Shown here one piece after another: positions 1 to 6,589 of a DNA stretch of 45,160 bases. Each line of letters opens with the position of its first letter. Position 1 is the first letter of the stretch. The notes beneath the pieces were generated by a model that was not told the origin of the DNA, searched no databases, and saw only the letters and a list, made by a program, of their open reading frames with translations. The stretch comes from JAHEJB01 sp041748175 (lineage in GTDB: Bacteria > Bacteroidota > Rhodothermia > Rhodothermales > Rubricoccaceae). Location of the stretch: positions 1 through 45,160 of the forward strand of contig JBGTDU010000117.1 of the NCBI GenBank assembly GCA_041748175.1. Reading direction: 5' to 3'. Made by a program: the position numbers and the translations under genes.

Positions 1-368
1 TGCTGCACGCCCGTCGCCAGCACGTGCCCCAGCGGCGTCAGATTTCAATCCTCACCCGCCTGTGGAGGCGGGTGCTGCATCGTCACCCGCGTCGCCAGCC
101 AATACTCCGGGTCATTTCAATCCTCACCCGCCTGTGGAGGCGGGTGCTGCCGAACACGGGAGCATGGAGGCTGCTGCGGACGCGCTATTTCAATCCTCAC
201 CCGCCTGTGGAGGCGGGTGCTGCGATGGTGCCCGAGGACTCGATTCCGGATGGCATGGCATTTCAATCCTCACCCGCCTGTGGAGGCGGGTGCTGCACGC
301 CCGTCGCCAGCACGTGCCCCAGCGGCGTCAGATTTCAATCCTCACCCGCCTGTGGAGGCGGGTGCTGC
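1..368 (-). CRISPR. Type I-C CRISPR array, leader-proximal end
   Basis: Five identical full 37-nt repeats lie at 42-78, 114-150, 187-223, 260-296 and 332-368. The last 6 nt of a sixth repeat lie at 1-6, so the array continues off the left edge. Spacers are 35-36 nt (7-41, 79-113, 151-186, 224-259, 297-331). Read on the minus strand each repeat ends in GGATTGAAAT, the typical I-C 3' end, and contains a hairpin with stem CACCCGCC/GGCGGGTG. This is the structure Cas5c cuts to leave an 11-nt 5' handle on the crRNA. The array therefore runs in the same direction as the cas genes, and the repeat at 332-368 is next to the leader. The spacers at 7-41 and 297-331 are identical. All repeats are perfect, so no degenerate trailer end is in view. 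Confidence 0.97.
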
Positions 369-527
369 CGCCGAAAATAGCGCGTATCGGCACATTCTGC
401 AGGGCAAGCATCCGGAATTCGCGCTGCCGTGCTTGGCATTGTAGCCAGAACCACGTTGCTAACGCTGTTTCAATAAGTCAAAGAACGCGGACGCTCCGGT
501 GAAACCGTGTGGGCTTGGGGTTCGCGC
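369..527 (-). promoter_or_regulatory. CRISPR leader between cas2 and the first repeat
   Basis: This 159-bp gene-free stretch separates the cas2 stop from the first repeat, which is where a leader belongs in a I-C locus read on the minus strand. A possible -10 (TACAAT on the minus strand, plus positions 438-443) lies about 70 bp before the first repeat. A matching -35 is not clear. A TTCTTTGACTTATTGAAA stretch on the minus strand (about 468-485) is the most AT-rich part. The leader role follows from position; the promoter is only a guess. Confidence 0.65.
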
Positions 528-827
528 CTACACGATCAACGTGTCCTCAAAATCGAGGTAAGTGTCAAGGCCATAGGTTCGGACACACTGGTTTCGCCCG
601 CCCGGCAACGTGTAAAGATGCAGGCTGTCAAGATTCGGGTCGAGCACGTCCAGGAGCGCCGCTTCCAGTTGTTCAAACTGCGCGCGATTGACCGTGCAGG
701 CGTAGATGGAGTACTGCACGCGCTGCCCATAATTCTTGCACAGCTTGCAAATCTTACGCATGCGCCTCTGTCCCGCCCTTGTGGTGGTCTCGATGTCGTA
801 GCTCACGAGGAGGTCGAATTGCTGCAT
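528..827 (-). CDS. cas2: CRISPR-associated endonuclease Cas2 (type I-C)
   Basis: This 99-residue protein begins with the beta1 motif LLVSYDI, in which Asp11 is the conserved Cas2 aspartate. A basic helix follows, and then the YGQRVQYSIYAC segment typical of I-C Cas2 proteins. The length fits the family (85-100 aa). Cas2 forms the dimeric bridge of the Cas1-Cas2 integrase that inserts new spacers at the leader-repeat junction. The gene follows cas1 with a 2-bp gap and is the last cas gene before the leader. It is probably co-transcribed with cas4 and cas1. Confidence 0.97.
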   Translation of the reverse strand: MQQFDLLVSYDIETTTRAGQRRMRKICKLCKNYGQRVQYSIYACTVNRAQFEQLEAALLDVLDPNLDSLHLYTLPGGRNQCVRTYGLDTYLDFEDTLIV

Positions 828-829
828 GG

Positions 830-1849
830 TTACCTGGCGCGAAATGGAGGGTAGGTGTCCAAATCACCTCTCAGGTGTCGTGCGAGAAGGCGCGCCTGGA
901 TAAACGGGAGGAGCCCCACTGGAATGGATTCCTTGAAGAGGCGATGCCGGATTGTCTCTTGTTTGCGATTTTGATACGCCGTAAGCACAATCCGTCGGCC
1001 ATCCTCATTGAGATAAACCGCACCTCCGGGTCGCGGCTCAAAATGCTTTTCTGAAAGCTGTTTCCTGTTGATCAAGGTTAGGGCGAGCCGATCCGCCCAC
1101 CACGATCGAAACTCTTCCATCAGATCGAGAGCCAGGGCGGGGCGCCCCGGTCTCAGGACGTGAAGAAATCCAACTTGTGGGTCGAGCCCAACGCTCTCGA
1201 GGGCTCCCTGACAATCGGCGCGAACCAGCGTGTATATGAATGAAAGCAAAGCGTTCACTGCATCTCGGGGCGGCCTTCGGTTTCTGTAAACGAAATCAAA
1301 TTCAGCTGCCGAAATAAGCCTCGGGAACTCCTCAAAATAGAGGGCGGCCGCCTGTCCTTCAAGTCCGCGCGCGACCTCGATATAATCGGCATACGCAGCC
1401 GAATGAGCGAGCTTTGCGAGTTGACTTGACGTTTCGCGGAGCGTGTCATCTCCGCTTCCTTCACGCGCCGCACGAGCGAGCACGGATTGTTGTCCGCGAA
1501 TCTTTCCCGCTACAAACTGCCGCGCAATAGCCAGAGTGCGCTCCGGATTGCCCATCGCCTCGTGCTGCGCCTTCCGAAGCAGCACGTTGCCGGAAACCGG
1601 CCCGGCCAAACGCCCGACGAAACGCCCACTTCGAGACAACCAGACGACACTCCTTCCGTCCTCAGCACAGCGAGCAAGCAGGTACGGGCTGAGCAGCACA
1701 TTGCCGAACACCACGAGGCTGCCCAGATGGTGGAGGGGAACCTGTAGCTTTTTTTCCTTCTCGACTTCAACGCGGAGGGTGTCGCCTTCCAGCCTGAGGT
1801 ATGCTTGCTGTGATTGGACGTAGAGTGTATTGAGTATTTGCGTGGTCAT
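830..1849 (-). CDS. cas1: CRISPR-associated integrase Cas1 (type I-C)
   Basis: This 339-residue protein is full length for type I-C Cas1. The metal-binding active-site residues are visible: Glu164 in RGLEGQAAALYF, His230 in VGFLHVLRPGRPALALDL, and the acidic pair region Asp242/Glu245. The N-terminal beta domain is followed by the alpha-helical catalytic domain, as expected. Cas1 is the nuclease/integrase subunit that joins prespacers to the repeat ends. Its start codon overlaps the cas4 stop in an ATGA arrangement, which implies translational coupling. Nothing suggests inactivation. Confidence 0.98.
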   Translation of the reverse strand: MTTQILNTLYVQSQQAYLRLEGDTLRVEVEKEKKLQVPLHHLGSLVVFGNVLLSPYLLARCAEDGRSVVWLSRSGRFVGRLAGPVSGNVLLRKAQHEAMGNPERTLAIARQFVAGKIRGQQSVLARAAREGSGDDTLRETSSQLAKLAHSAAYADYIEVARGLEGQAAALYFEEFPRLISAAEFDFVYRNRRPPRDAVNALLSFIYTLVRADCQGALESVGLDPQVGFLHVLRPGRPALALDLMEEFRSWWADRLALTLINRKQLSEKHFEPRPGGAVYLNEDGRRIVLTAYQNRKQETIRHRLFKESIPVGLLPFIQARLLARHLRGDLDTYPPFRAR

Positions 1850-2484
1850 TCATCCTCGCCGGTATCCAGTTGCAGCCGCTCAACGATATACGGCATGCAA
1901 GATTCGATGAGCGAACAGTCGGGGCAGCGGCTATCGGCTACCGGGCCGGGCAACTTTTGCGATTGAAGGAGAATGCGCACACTTTCAATTATGCTCATCG
2001 TGTCTGCGCGAAGTGAGGCCGTCATTTCCACCTCGCGTCGCCGCTGGCTTTTCTTGTAGAACAGGGCGCCGGAGGAAACCGTCATGGAAAACATCTCTTC
2101 GAGGCATAGCGCCTGCGCGCACAGTTGGATTTCGTCAGCACGGCGAGCCTTGCGGCTGCCCACTTTGTGCTCGACCGGATACGGCGTTCCATCGGTTCGG
2201 AACTCGACGATGTCGGCACGTCCCACGATCCCGTATTTGTCTGAGTAAATCGGTAGCGCTTTTTCCGTTCGTACATCGTCTCGCGTACTGCCACCCGGTA
2301 CGTCCACTTGTTCGTGAGCACGATTTCCTCGGAGCGTGTAGATGTTTTCGTCCCAAACCTGCTCCACATGGATGAGCGCACATTGACGAGGGCAGTATGC
2401 ATAGTGTTGGAGCGCCGAGATAGGCACGAGGTCGTCATCCCGCCAATTGCTTGTCCGGATCCGATGGGAAGCCGTAACGTTCAT
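1846..2484 (-). CDS. cas4: CRISPR-associated exonuclease Cas4 (type I-C)
   Basis: This 212-residue RecB-fold nuclease has the four cysteines of the Cas4 iron-sulfur cluster: Cys31 in YAYCPRQC, and Cys187, Cys190 and Cys196 near the C-terminus. The nuclease motifs are also present: His57, Asp91 in GRADIVEF, Glu105-x-Lys107 in VEHKVG, and Gln120 in EIQLCAQA. Cas4 trims prespacers and selects the PAM end for Cas1-Cas2. The gene opens the adaptation block cas4-cas1-cas2. Its start codon lies only 24 bp from the start of a divergent plus-strand antitoxin gene. Its promoter must therefore overlap that gene, or it depends on readthrough from cas7. Confidence 0.97.
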   Translation of the reverse strand: MNVTASHRIRTSNWRDDDLVPISALQHYAYCPRQCALIHVEQVWDENIYTLRGNRAHEQVDVPGGSTRDDVRTEKALPIYSDKYGIVGRADIVEFRTDGTPYPVEHKVGSRKARRADEIQLCAQALCLEEMFSMTVSSGALFYKKSQRRREVEMTASLRADTMSIIESVRILLQSQKLPGPVADSRCPDCSLIESCMPYIVERLQLDTGEDE

Positions 2485-2508
2485 TTGGCCAACCTTCTAC
2501 TATCGCTC

Positions 2509-2811
2509 ATGAATCAGGCCCTCCGCAAGCGCGTGCGCATCCAGCCCGGCGGGCGCGTCGAGCTCCAGGACGACGCCCTCCCCGAAGGCACCGACGCCGA
2601 CATCATCATCCTCCTCCCTGAGCCGGCGGGCGATGGCGCGCCCCCGGAGGAGGCCCCAGTTCCACCCTCGCTCGACGACCTCCCCACCGCCGCCGAACTC
2701 GATGCCCTCCCGCCGCTTCCGCTCGACCAGATCTTCGGGATCGCACCGAGCGGGCGTACGGTCGAGGAGATCGACCGGGACCTCCGCGCCCTCCGCGACG
2801 AATGGGACTGA
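2509..2811 (+). CDS. Probable antitoxin of a PIN-domain toxin-antitoxin pair
   Basis: This is a 100-residue protein. Its N-terminus (RVRIQPGGRVELQDDALPEG, then ADIIILLPE) resembles the AbrB/VapB-like swapped-hairpin DNA-binding domain found upstream of PIN toxins. A proline- and acid-rich linker follows, then a C-terminal helix (TVEEIDRDLRALRDEWD) of the kind that wraps a toxin. The ATG at 2509 is chosen because the open frame further upstream runs antisense through cas4 and has no domain character. The gene overlaps the PIN gene by 10 bp (ATGGGACTGA), the usual coupled layout. It is GC-rich: bases 2581-2640 are about 72% GC against about 53% for 2041-2100 in cas4, which suggests separate acquisition. 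The pairing is secure; the antitoxin family is tentative. Confidence 0.75.
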   Translation: MNQALRKRVRIQPGGRVELQDDALPEGTDADIIILLPEPAGDGAPPEEAPVPPSLDDLPTAAELDALPPLPLDQIFGIAPSGRTVEEIDRDLRALRDEWD

Positions 2812-3245
2812 TCGAGCGCATCGGCGACCGGCGGACGTACCTCGACGCGAACGTGTTCATCTACAGCGTCGAAGGATCGGCGATGTTCGCGGACGTGCTC
2901 CCGCCGTTGCTGGCAGCCATCGCGGAGGGAGTACAGCCAGCGGTCACGAGCGAGTTGACGTTGGCCGAGGTGCTCGTCCACCCCTTCCGCGATGGTGACT
3001 CCGACCGCGAGCGGAGCTTCATGCGTACCATTCGGACCCACGGCGGTCTGACCACCGTGCCCGTCACGCGCACCATACTCGTCGAAGCATCGCAGTTGCG
3101 CGCCGCCGCCCCGACGCTCAAGCTGCCCGACGCGATCCACGCGGCAACCGCCCGGCTGCACGGCTGTGAGGTTCTGCTCACGAACGACGCTCGCGTCCGC
3201 GATGTGCCGGGACTCGAAGTGGTGCAGCTCAGCGACGTGGTGTGA
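2802..3245 (+). CDS. PIN-domain ribonuclease toxin (VapC-like)
   Basis: This 147-residue protein is a complete PIN domain. Asp15 lies in TYLDANVFIYS, a central glutamate (Glu51 or Glu56) in TSELTLAEV, Asp110 in LKLPDAIHAATA, and Asn128/Asp129 in LLTNDARVRDVPG. These are the acidic residues that hold the Mg/Mn ions in VapC-type RNases, which usually cut tRNA or rRNA until bound by the antitoxin. The gene overlaps the upstream antitoxin gene and ends 12 bp from the convergent cas7c stop. Its position inside the cas locus, antisense to the cas genes, is unusual. A link to the CRISPR system is an inference; it may simply be an insertion. Confidence 0.92.
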   Translation: MGLIERIGDRRTYLDANVFIYSVEGSAMFADVLPPLLAAIAEGVQPAVTSELTLAEVLVHPFRDGDSDRERSFMRTIRTHGGLTTVPVTRTILVEASQLRAAAPTLKLPDAIHAATARLHGCEVLLTNDARVRDVPGLEVVQLSDVV

Positions 3246-3257
3246 GGTAGTCACGGC

Positions 3258-4184
3258 TCAGCCCACGACTCTCCTGAGGGTGATGCCGTCCGGCAGATCG
3301 GCCTCTTTCACGACGAGCCGGTCGCGGTAGTGGTCGAAGGAGCGCGGCACCGCACCGTTTCCCTTGTCATCGAACCGGATGCGCTCGAAGAGGGTATGCG
3401 CGGGCGCATTGCCGAGCTTGTCGTCGTGGGAGAAGACGTAGAGGCCGCGCAATGCCATCAGCCCGCGCGAGGCCGAGCGGTCGATCTCGAAGCCTTGCTG
3501 GAGCGCCCGCCAGAAGAGCGCGAGGTCGTCAGAGTCGAAGCCGGTTTGCTCTGCAAGCATTGGGTTGATGAAGCCGTGGCCGCGGTAGAGGCCGTAGGGG
3601 ACAAGCGCTTTCCTGCCCATTGTACCCTCCCGGCCGCCCTCGTTGTCGCCACCACCCTCGGACTTGAAAGCCTCCTTTTCAGTAGTAACAGCCATTCGAG
3701 TGATCGACACATCGGACGGAATGATGCGATCAATGGACCGTGAGAAAGTGAGCTGGACCGGGCCACGGACTTGTCCTGCTCCGGCCTTTTTCGAGACCAT
3801 AACGGCACCAAAAGTTCGGACATCAAAAAAGTTTTGACACATCCACTTCTTTGCCTTGTCTTGCCTCGTGCGCTCCTCCTCGTTTTGAGGACTGCCGACC
3901 GGCTCGATATCAAGGTCGGTATAGGCTCTCATCTGCTGGCGCTCCAGGATGCCCCGTTTCTCGACGTAAATCTTATAGCGGCCTTCCGCGCCTTTGGCAG
4001 CATCTACGAAGTTGCGGATCTTCCGCTTAATACAGACGTCGGTGACGAGGCCCTGCATGGTTTCCGGGTCCACGCGCGGAAGGTTACCCGCATCGGGATC
4101 GCCGTTTGGGTTGCCGTCGGTGACATCGAAGAGGAAGACGAAATCGTGGCGTTTCGTCGGATCGAGGTGGATTTTCTCAGACAT
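3258..4184 (-). CDS. cas7: Cascade backbone protein Cas7c (Csd2)
   Basis: This 308-residue protein starts with the hallmark of the Csd2/Csh2 family, a first beta strand followed by DVTDGNPNGDPDAGNLPR. It also contains the family's FFDVRTFGAVM and GPVQLTFSRSID segments and ends with ADLPDGITLRR. In type I-C, six or seven Cas7 copies coat the crRNA spacer to form the Cascade filament. The gene lies 27 bp downstream of cas8c and in the same direction. It is the last interference gene before the toxin-antitoxin insertion. Its length matches the family, and no disruption is seen. Confidence 0.96.
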   Translation of the reverse strand: MSEKIHLDPTKRHDFVFLFDVTDGNPNGDPDAGNLPRVDPETMQGLVTDVCIKRKIRNFVDAAKGAEGRYKIYVEKRGILERQQMRAYTDLDIEPVGSPQNEEERTRQDKAKKWMCQNFFDVRTFGAVMVSKKAGAGQVRGPVQLTFSRSIDRIIPSDVSITRMAVTTEKEAFKSEGGGDNEGGREGTMGRKALVPYGLYRGHGFINPMLAEQTGFDSDDLALFWRALQQGFEIDRSASRGLMALRGLYVFSHDDKLGNAPAHTLFERIRFDDKGNGAVPRSFDHYRDRLVVKEADLPDGITLRRVVG

Positions 4185-4211
4185 GGTAAAATCGATTTGG
4201 AGTGAGAGGGA

Positions 4212-4616
4212 TCAGGCTTCGAGTTCGGTGGATGCCTCGGAGGCACCGTCGCCGTCAACGTCGGCTTTTTCGTACGGGCGGTACTTCTCATGGTAGAAGC
4301 CGAGTGCGAAAAGGCCCTGTTGCTCCGGTGTGAGCGTGGTCGGAAACGTCGGGATGCGGCAAGCGATCTCGCCGAGGCGGCGGTCGAGCCACGGGTCACC
4401 TTTGCCCGTCCTCAGCTTGGCGACATGAGGCTGGGCCTTCCGCATCAGCGTACCGAACACGACAACGGGCGTGGTGGACGCCGAGCCGTAGAAGCGGTCG
4501 ACGAGTGTGGCGTTCGGGCTTATGGCGCGACGCTGGATCTTGTCGAGGATGGCAAGGAGGCGGCCGCAATGGTAGGCAGGCTCTGGGTGGTCTTCGTTGA
4601 GTGATTCGCAGGTCAT
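4212..4616 (-). CDS. Possible internally initiated small subunit Cas11c
   Basis: Type I-C Cascade is known to contain a small subunit translated from an internal start within the 3' part of cas8c. Here codon 431 of cas8c is an ATG (Met-Thr-Cys-Glu-Ser). It would give a 134-residue, roughly 15-kDa, mostly helical product, about the right size. No clear Shine-Dalgarno lies in front of it, but few genes in this window have one. The position is inferred from size alone; a GTG or CTG nearby could be the true start. Confidence 0.35.
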   Translation of the reverse strand: MTCESLNEDHPEPAYHCGRLLAILDKIQRRAISPNATLVDRFYGSASTTPVVVFGTLMRKAQPHVAKLRTGKGDPWLDRRLGEIACRIPTFPTTLTPEQQGLFALGFYHEKYRPYEKADVDGDGASEASTELEA

Positions 4617-5906
4617 GGCGTTGGTGGATGATTCGAGAACGAGGCGGATGAGGGCGGCGCGGGGCCGCGTGACGGGGTGTTCCTTTTCTGCGCGGGCGCG
4701 CTGCACGGCTAGGTGGAGAAGCCCAAGCGGGAGCGGTGTGCCGCGGAGTGCGTGGTCGAGGATGGTCGGGAGCGATTGCGGCGGGAGATCCTTAAGGTCG
4801 CGCACGAGTGCGCCCGCGAGCGCGAGCAACTTCAGCGGTGGGCTGTCGCCCTCGTAGGTCTGGATCCTCTGGCGCTTGAAGTAGCGAGCGAGGCTCTCCT
4901 GCACCGCCCAGACGGGCAGCGCGAGCCAATCGCGGACGACGAGGCGGCTCTTGTTCGCCGAGACCACGAGAGCGTAGAACTGGTTAGCGCCCACGTCGGC
5001 TTGATGGCCCTTCTCGGTCGAGCGGAGCAGGCGTTGGACGCTCGCCGGGTCAGGGTCGGCCATGAGATCGCGAAACGGCGTGTCATCGACTGGCTCGCGC
5101 GTCCAGAACAACCACGTCACCCCACCGCCGACGTAGAGCGAGTGCGTGTCGGACTGGAGGAGGTAGCGGAGCGCCTCGCCGTAGCCTCTGGCGCAGTCGC
5201 CGCAGAGCGGGGCGATCTCGCTCTGCTTGAGCCCATGTGAAAGGAATGCGTTGGCATTGCCAGTCACTAGTCCAACGGTGTTTCCGCCGACGATGAGAGG
5301 AACGGGGTGCGTGCGGGCAATGGGCTTTTCGACGCCGCACCGCATACAGACCGCTGTGAAGTCGCTCTTGTCTGCGGCCTTCGCGTTCTCCCGCTCGATC
5401 CAGAAGGACTGCACGGCCGGGTTCCGGTGCGGATACACTTCCCCGACGCGGGGAGCGACGAGATCGCCGGGCTTCCACGAGGTCGCCGTGAGGGCCTCGC
5501 GTGCGGCGGCGACTAGTTCGGCGTTACCCAGGGCATCGCGGAGTAGCGCAAGGTCGGCGTTGCCGGTCGCCTCGGCGGCGTCGGCGAGGAGCCCGAGGTA
5601 CGCCTCGTGCCGCTCGGCGGATCGCTCGGCATTCGTGTCCTCGTCTGCGAGCCCGAGCACATAGTCGGGCTTGTCCACGAGCAGGAGCGCTTGCGGCGCT
5701 GTTCCCTGGCGCTTTTTGAATGGCGCGACGAATTCGGTCCAATCCTTCCGTTTCGCGCCGGTCTCAATGGGCCCGCCCACGCGGCCGTCTTCCGAAACGG
5801 GCAGCACCCAACGGACGGTCTGACGCTTGTGCGCCTCGGGCACAAGGTCGATGTTCGGGTCGTCATCGAGCCGTTGGCGAAGGTCGAGGAGGCGGTCGAG
5901 GATCAT
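4212..5906 (-). CDS. cas8c: Cascade large subunit Cas8c (Csd1)
   Basis: This 564-residue protein matches the Csd1 family in length and layout. Two CxxC pairs, Cys187/Cys190 and Cys235/Cys238, form the expected zinc-binding insertion around the VPLIVGGNTVGLVTGNANAF segment. Conserved text such as LPVSEDGRVGG near residue 36 and FYALVVSANKSRLVVRDW near 300 also fits. Cas8c recognises the PAM and recruits Cas3. The start codon overlaps the cas5c stop (ATGA), so the genes are coupled. In other I-C systems the 3' third also makes a separate small subunit, Cas11c; a possible start is listed separately. Confidence 0.96.
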   Translation of the reverse strand: MILDRLLDLRQRLDDDPNIDLVPEAHKRQTVRWVLPVSEDGRVGGPIETGAKRKDWTEFVAPFKKRQGTAPQALLLVDKPDYVLGLADEDTNAERSAERHEAYLGLLADAAEATGNADLALLRDALGNAELVAAAREALTATSWKPGDLVAPRVGEVYPHRNPAVQSFWIERENAKAADKSDFTAVCMRCGVEKPIARTHPVPLIVGGNTVGLVTGNANAFLSHGLKQSEIAPLCGDCARGYGEALRYLLQSDTHSLYVGGGVTWLFWTREPVDDTPFRDLMADPDPASVQRLLRSTEKGHQADVGANQFYALVVSANKSRLVVRDWLALPVWAVQESLARYFKRQRIQTYEGDSPPLKLLALAGALVRDLKDLPPQSLPTILDHALRGTPLPLGLLHLAVQRARAEKEHPVTRPRAALIRLVLESSTNAMTCESLNEDHPEPAYHCGRLLAILDKIQRRAISPNATLVDRFYGSASTTPVVVFGTLMRKAQPHVAKLRTGKGDPWLDRRLGEIACRIPTFPTTLTPEQQGLFALGFYHEKYRPYEKADVDGDGASEASTELEA

Positions 5907-6589
5907 GGCTGCACCTCGACTGCTCTGTATACCTCGTCGTAGAGGTGGTCCGGGACATGGAGGACGCCAGACGCCAACTCGGCACCGAAGAAGATGGGCA
6001 TGTTGCGACCGCCCGATTCGTAGCGAACGTCAAAGAGCATTCGGCCCAGCGGCTCAGTTCGCTCCGCCAGTTCATCCGGTGGCTTGGAGCCATCTGCCGG
6101 GCCGAAGCTAGCGGCGAACTCGCGGCAGCCGAGGTAGGGCCGATGAAAGCACTGGCCTTTGGTGACGCGGCGGCGGAAGATGTCCCGGTGCTTGGCGGGA
6201 TCGTCGCCCGCGCCGCGACCATACGGGTCCACGTCGGCCTCGATGAGGTAAGCAACATCGCGGAGAGCGAGCGTGTGCCGCTGCGTACGGTCGTCGTCGG
6301 CGAAGTACTCGTACCCTTCACCCTTCTCGAAGGAGCTGCGGACCTTTGAGGCGGCGACGGTGCTATTGACCTCGTTGCGGAGGAACGACGCGCGCCGGAT
6401 CGGCTTCAGGACGAGGATGCGGCGGACGCGCCAGCGGAATTCGGGCTTCCAGTAGACAGCCTCCAGAATGCCACGCGCTGCTGAGGGCGTCATTACGTCG
6501 TAACTGACGCGCTCGGCCTTCATCTCAGGGCGGGTGAAGCAGGCGTAATCGCCCCAGACCTTGAGCGCGAGTGGGGGATGAGGAGACAT
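5903..6589 (-). CDS. cas5c: crRNA endonuclease Cas5c (Cas5d)
   Basis: This 228-residue protein begins ALKVWGDYACFTRPEMKAER, the signature N-terminus of I-C Cas5, followed by SYDVMTPSAARGILEAVYWKP. In type I-C this protein replaces Cas6: it cuts the repeat hairpin to make crRNA and then stays on the 5' handle in Cascade. The start at 6589 is chosen over an upstream in-frame ATG because it overlaps the cas3 stop by one base (TGATG). The extra upstream residues would be an arginine-rich out-of-frame copy of cas3 sequence. The stop overlaps the cas8c start. The length fits the family (about 210-250 aa). Confidence 0.95.
   Translation of the reverse strand: MSPHPPLALKVWGDYACFTRPEMKAERVSYDVMTPSAARGILEAVYWKPEFRWRVRRILVLKPIRRASFLRNEVNSTVAASKVRSSFEKGEGYEYFADDDRTQRHTLALRDVAYLIEADVDPYGRGAGDDPAKHRDIFRRRVTKGQCFHRPYLGCREFAASFGPADGSKPPDELAERTEPLGRMLFDVRYESGGRNMPIFFGAELASGVLHVPDHLYDEVYRAVEVQP

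Noticed and set aside
467..480. TTTCAAT in the leader as a degenerate repeat
   Set aside because: Only seven or eight bases match the repeat and the hairpin is absent.
24..502. Open frames running through the CRISPR array
   Set aside because: They are produced by the repeated 37-nt units and encode a repeated meaningless peptide.
2308..2508. Upstream extension of the antitoxin gene
   Set aside because: These codons are antisense to cas4 and show no domain; ATG 2509 fits the antitoxin N-terminus.
2514..3254. Long minus-strand open frame opposite the toxin-antitoxin pair
   Set aside because: It is antisense to two genes with clear domains and its translation is low-complexity; it comes from high GC content.
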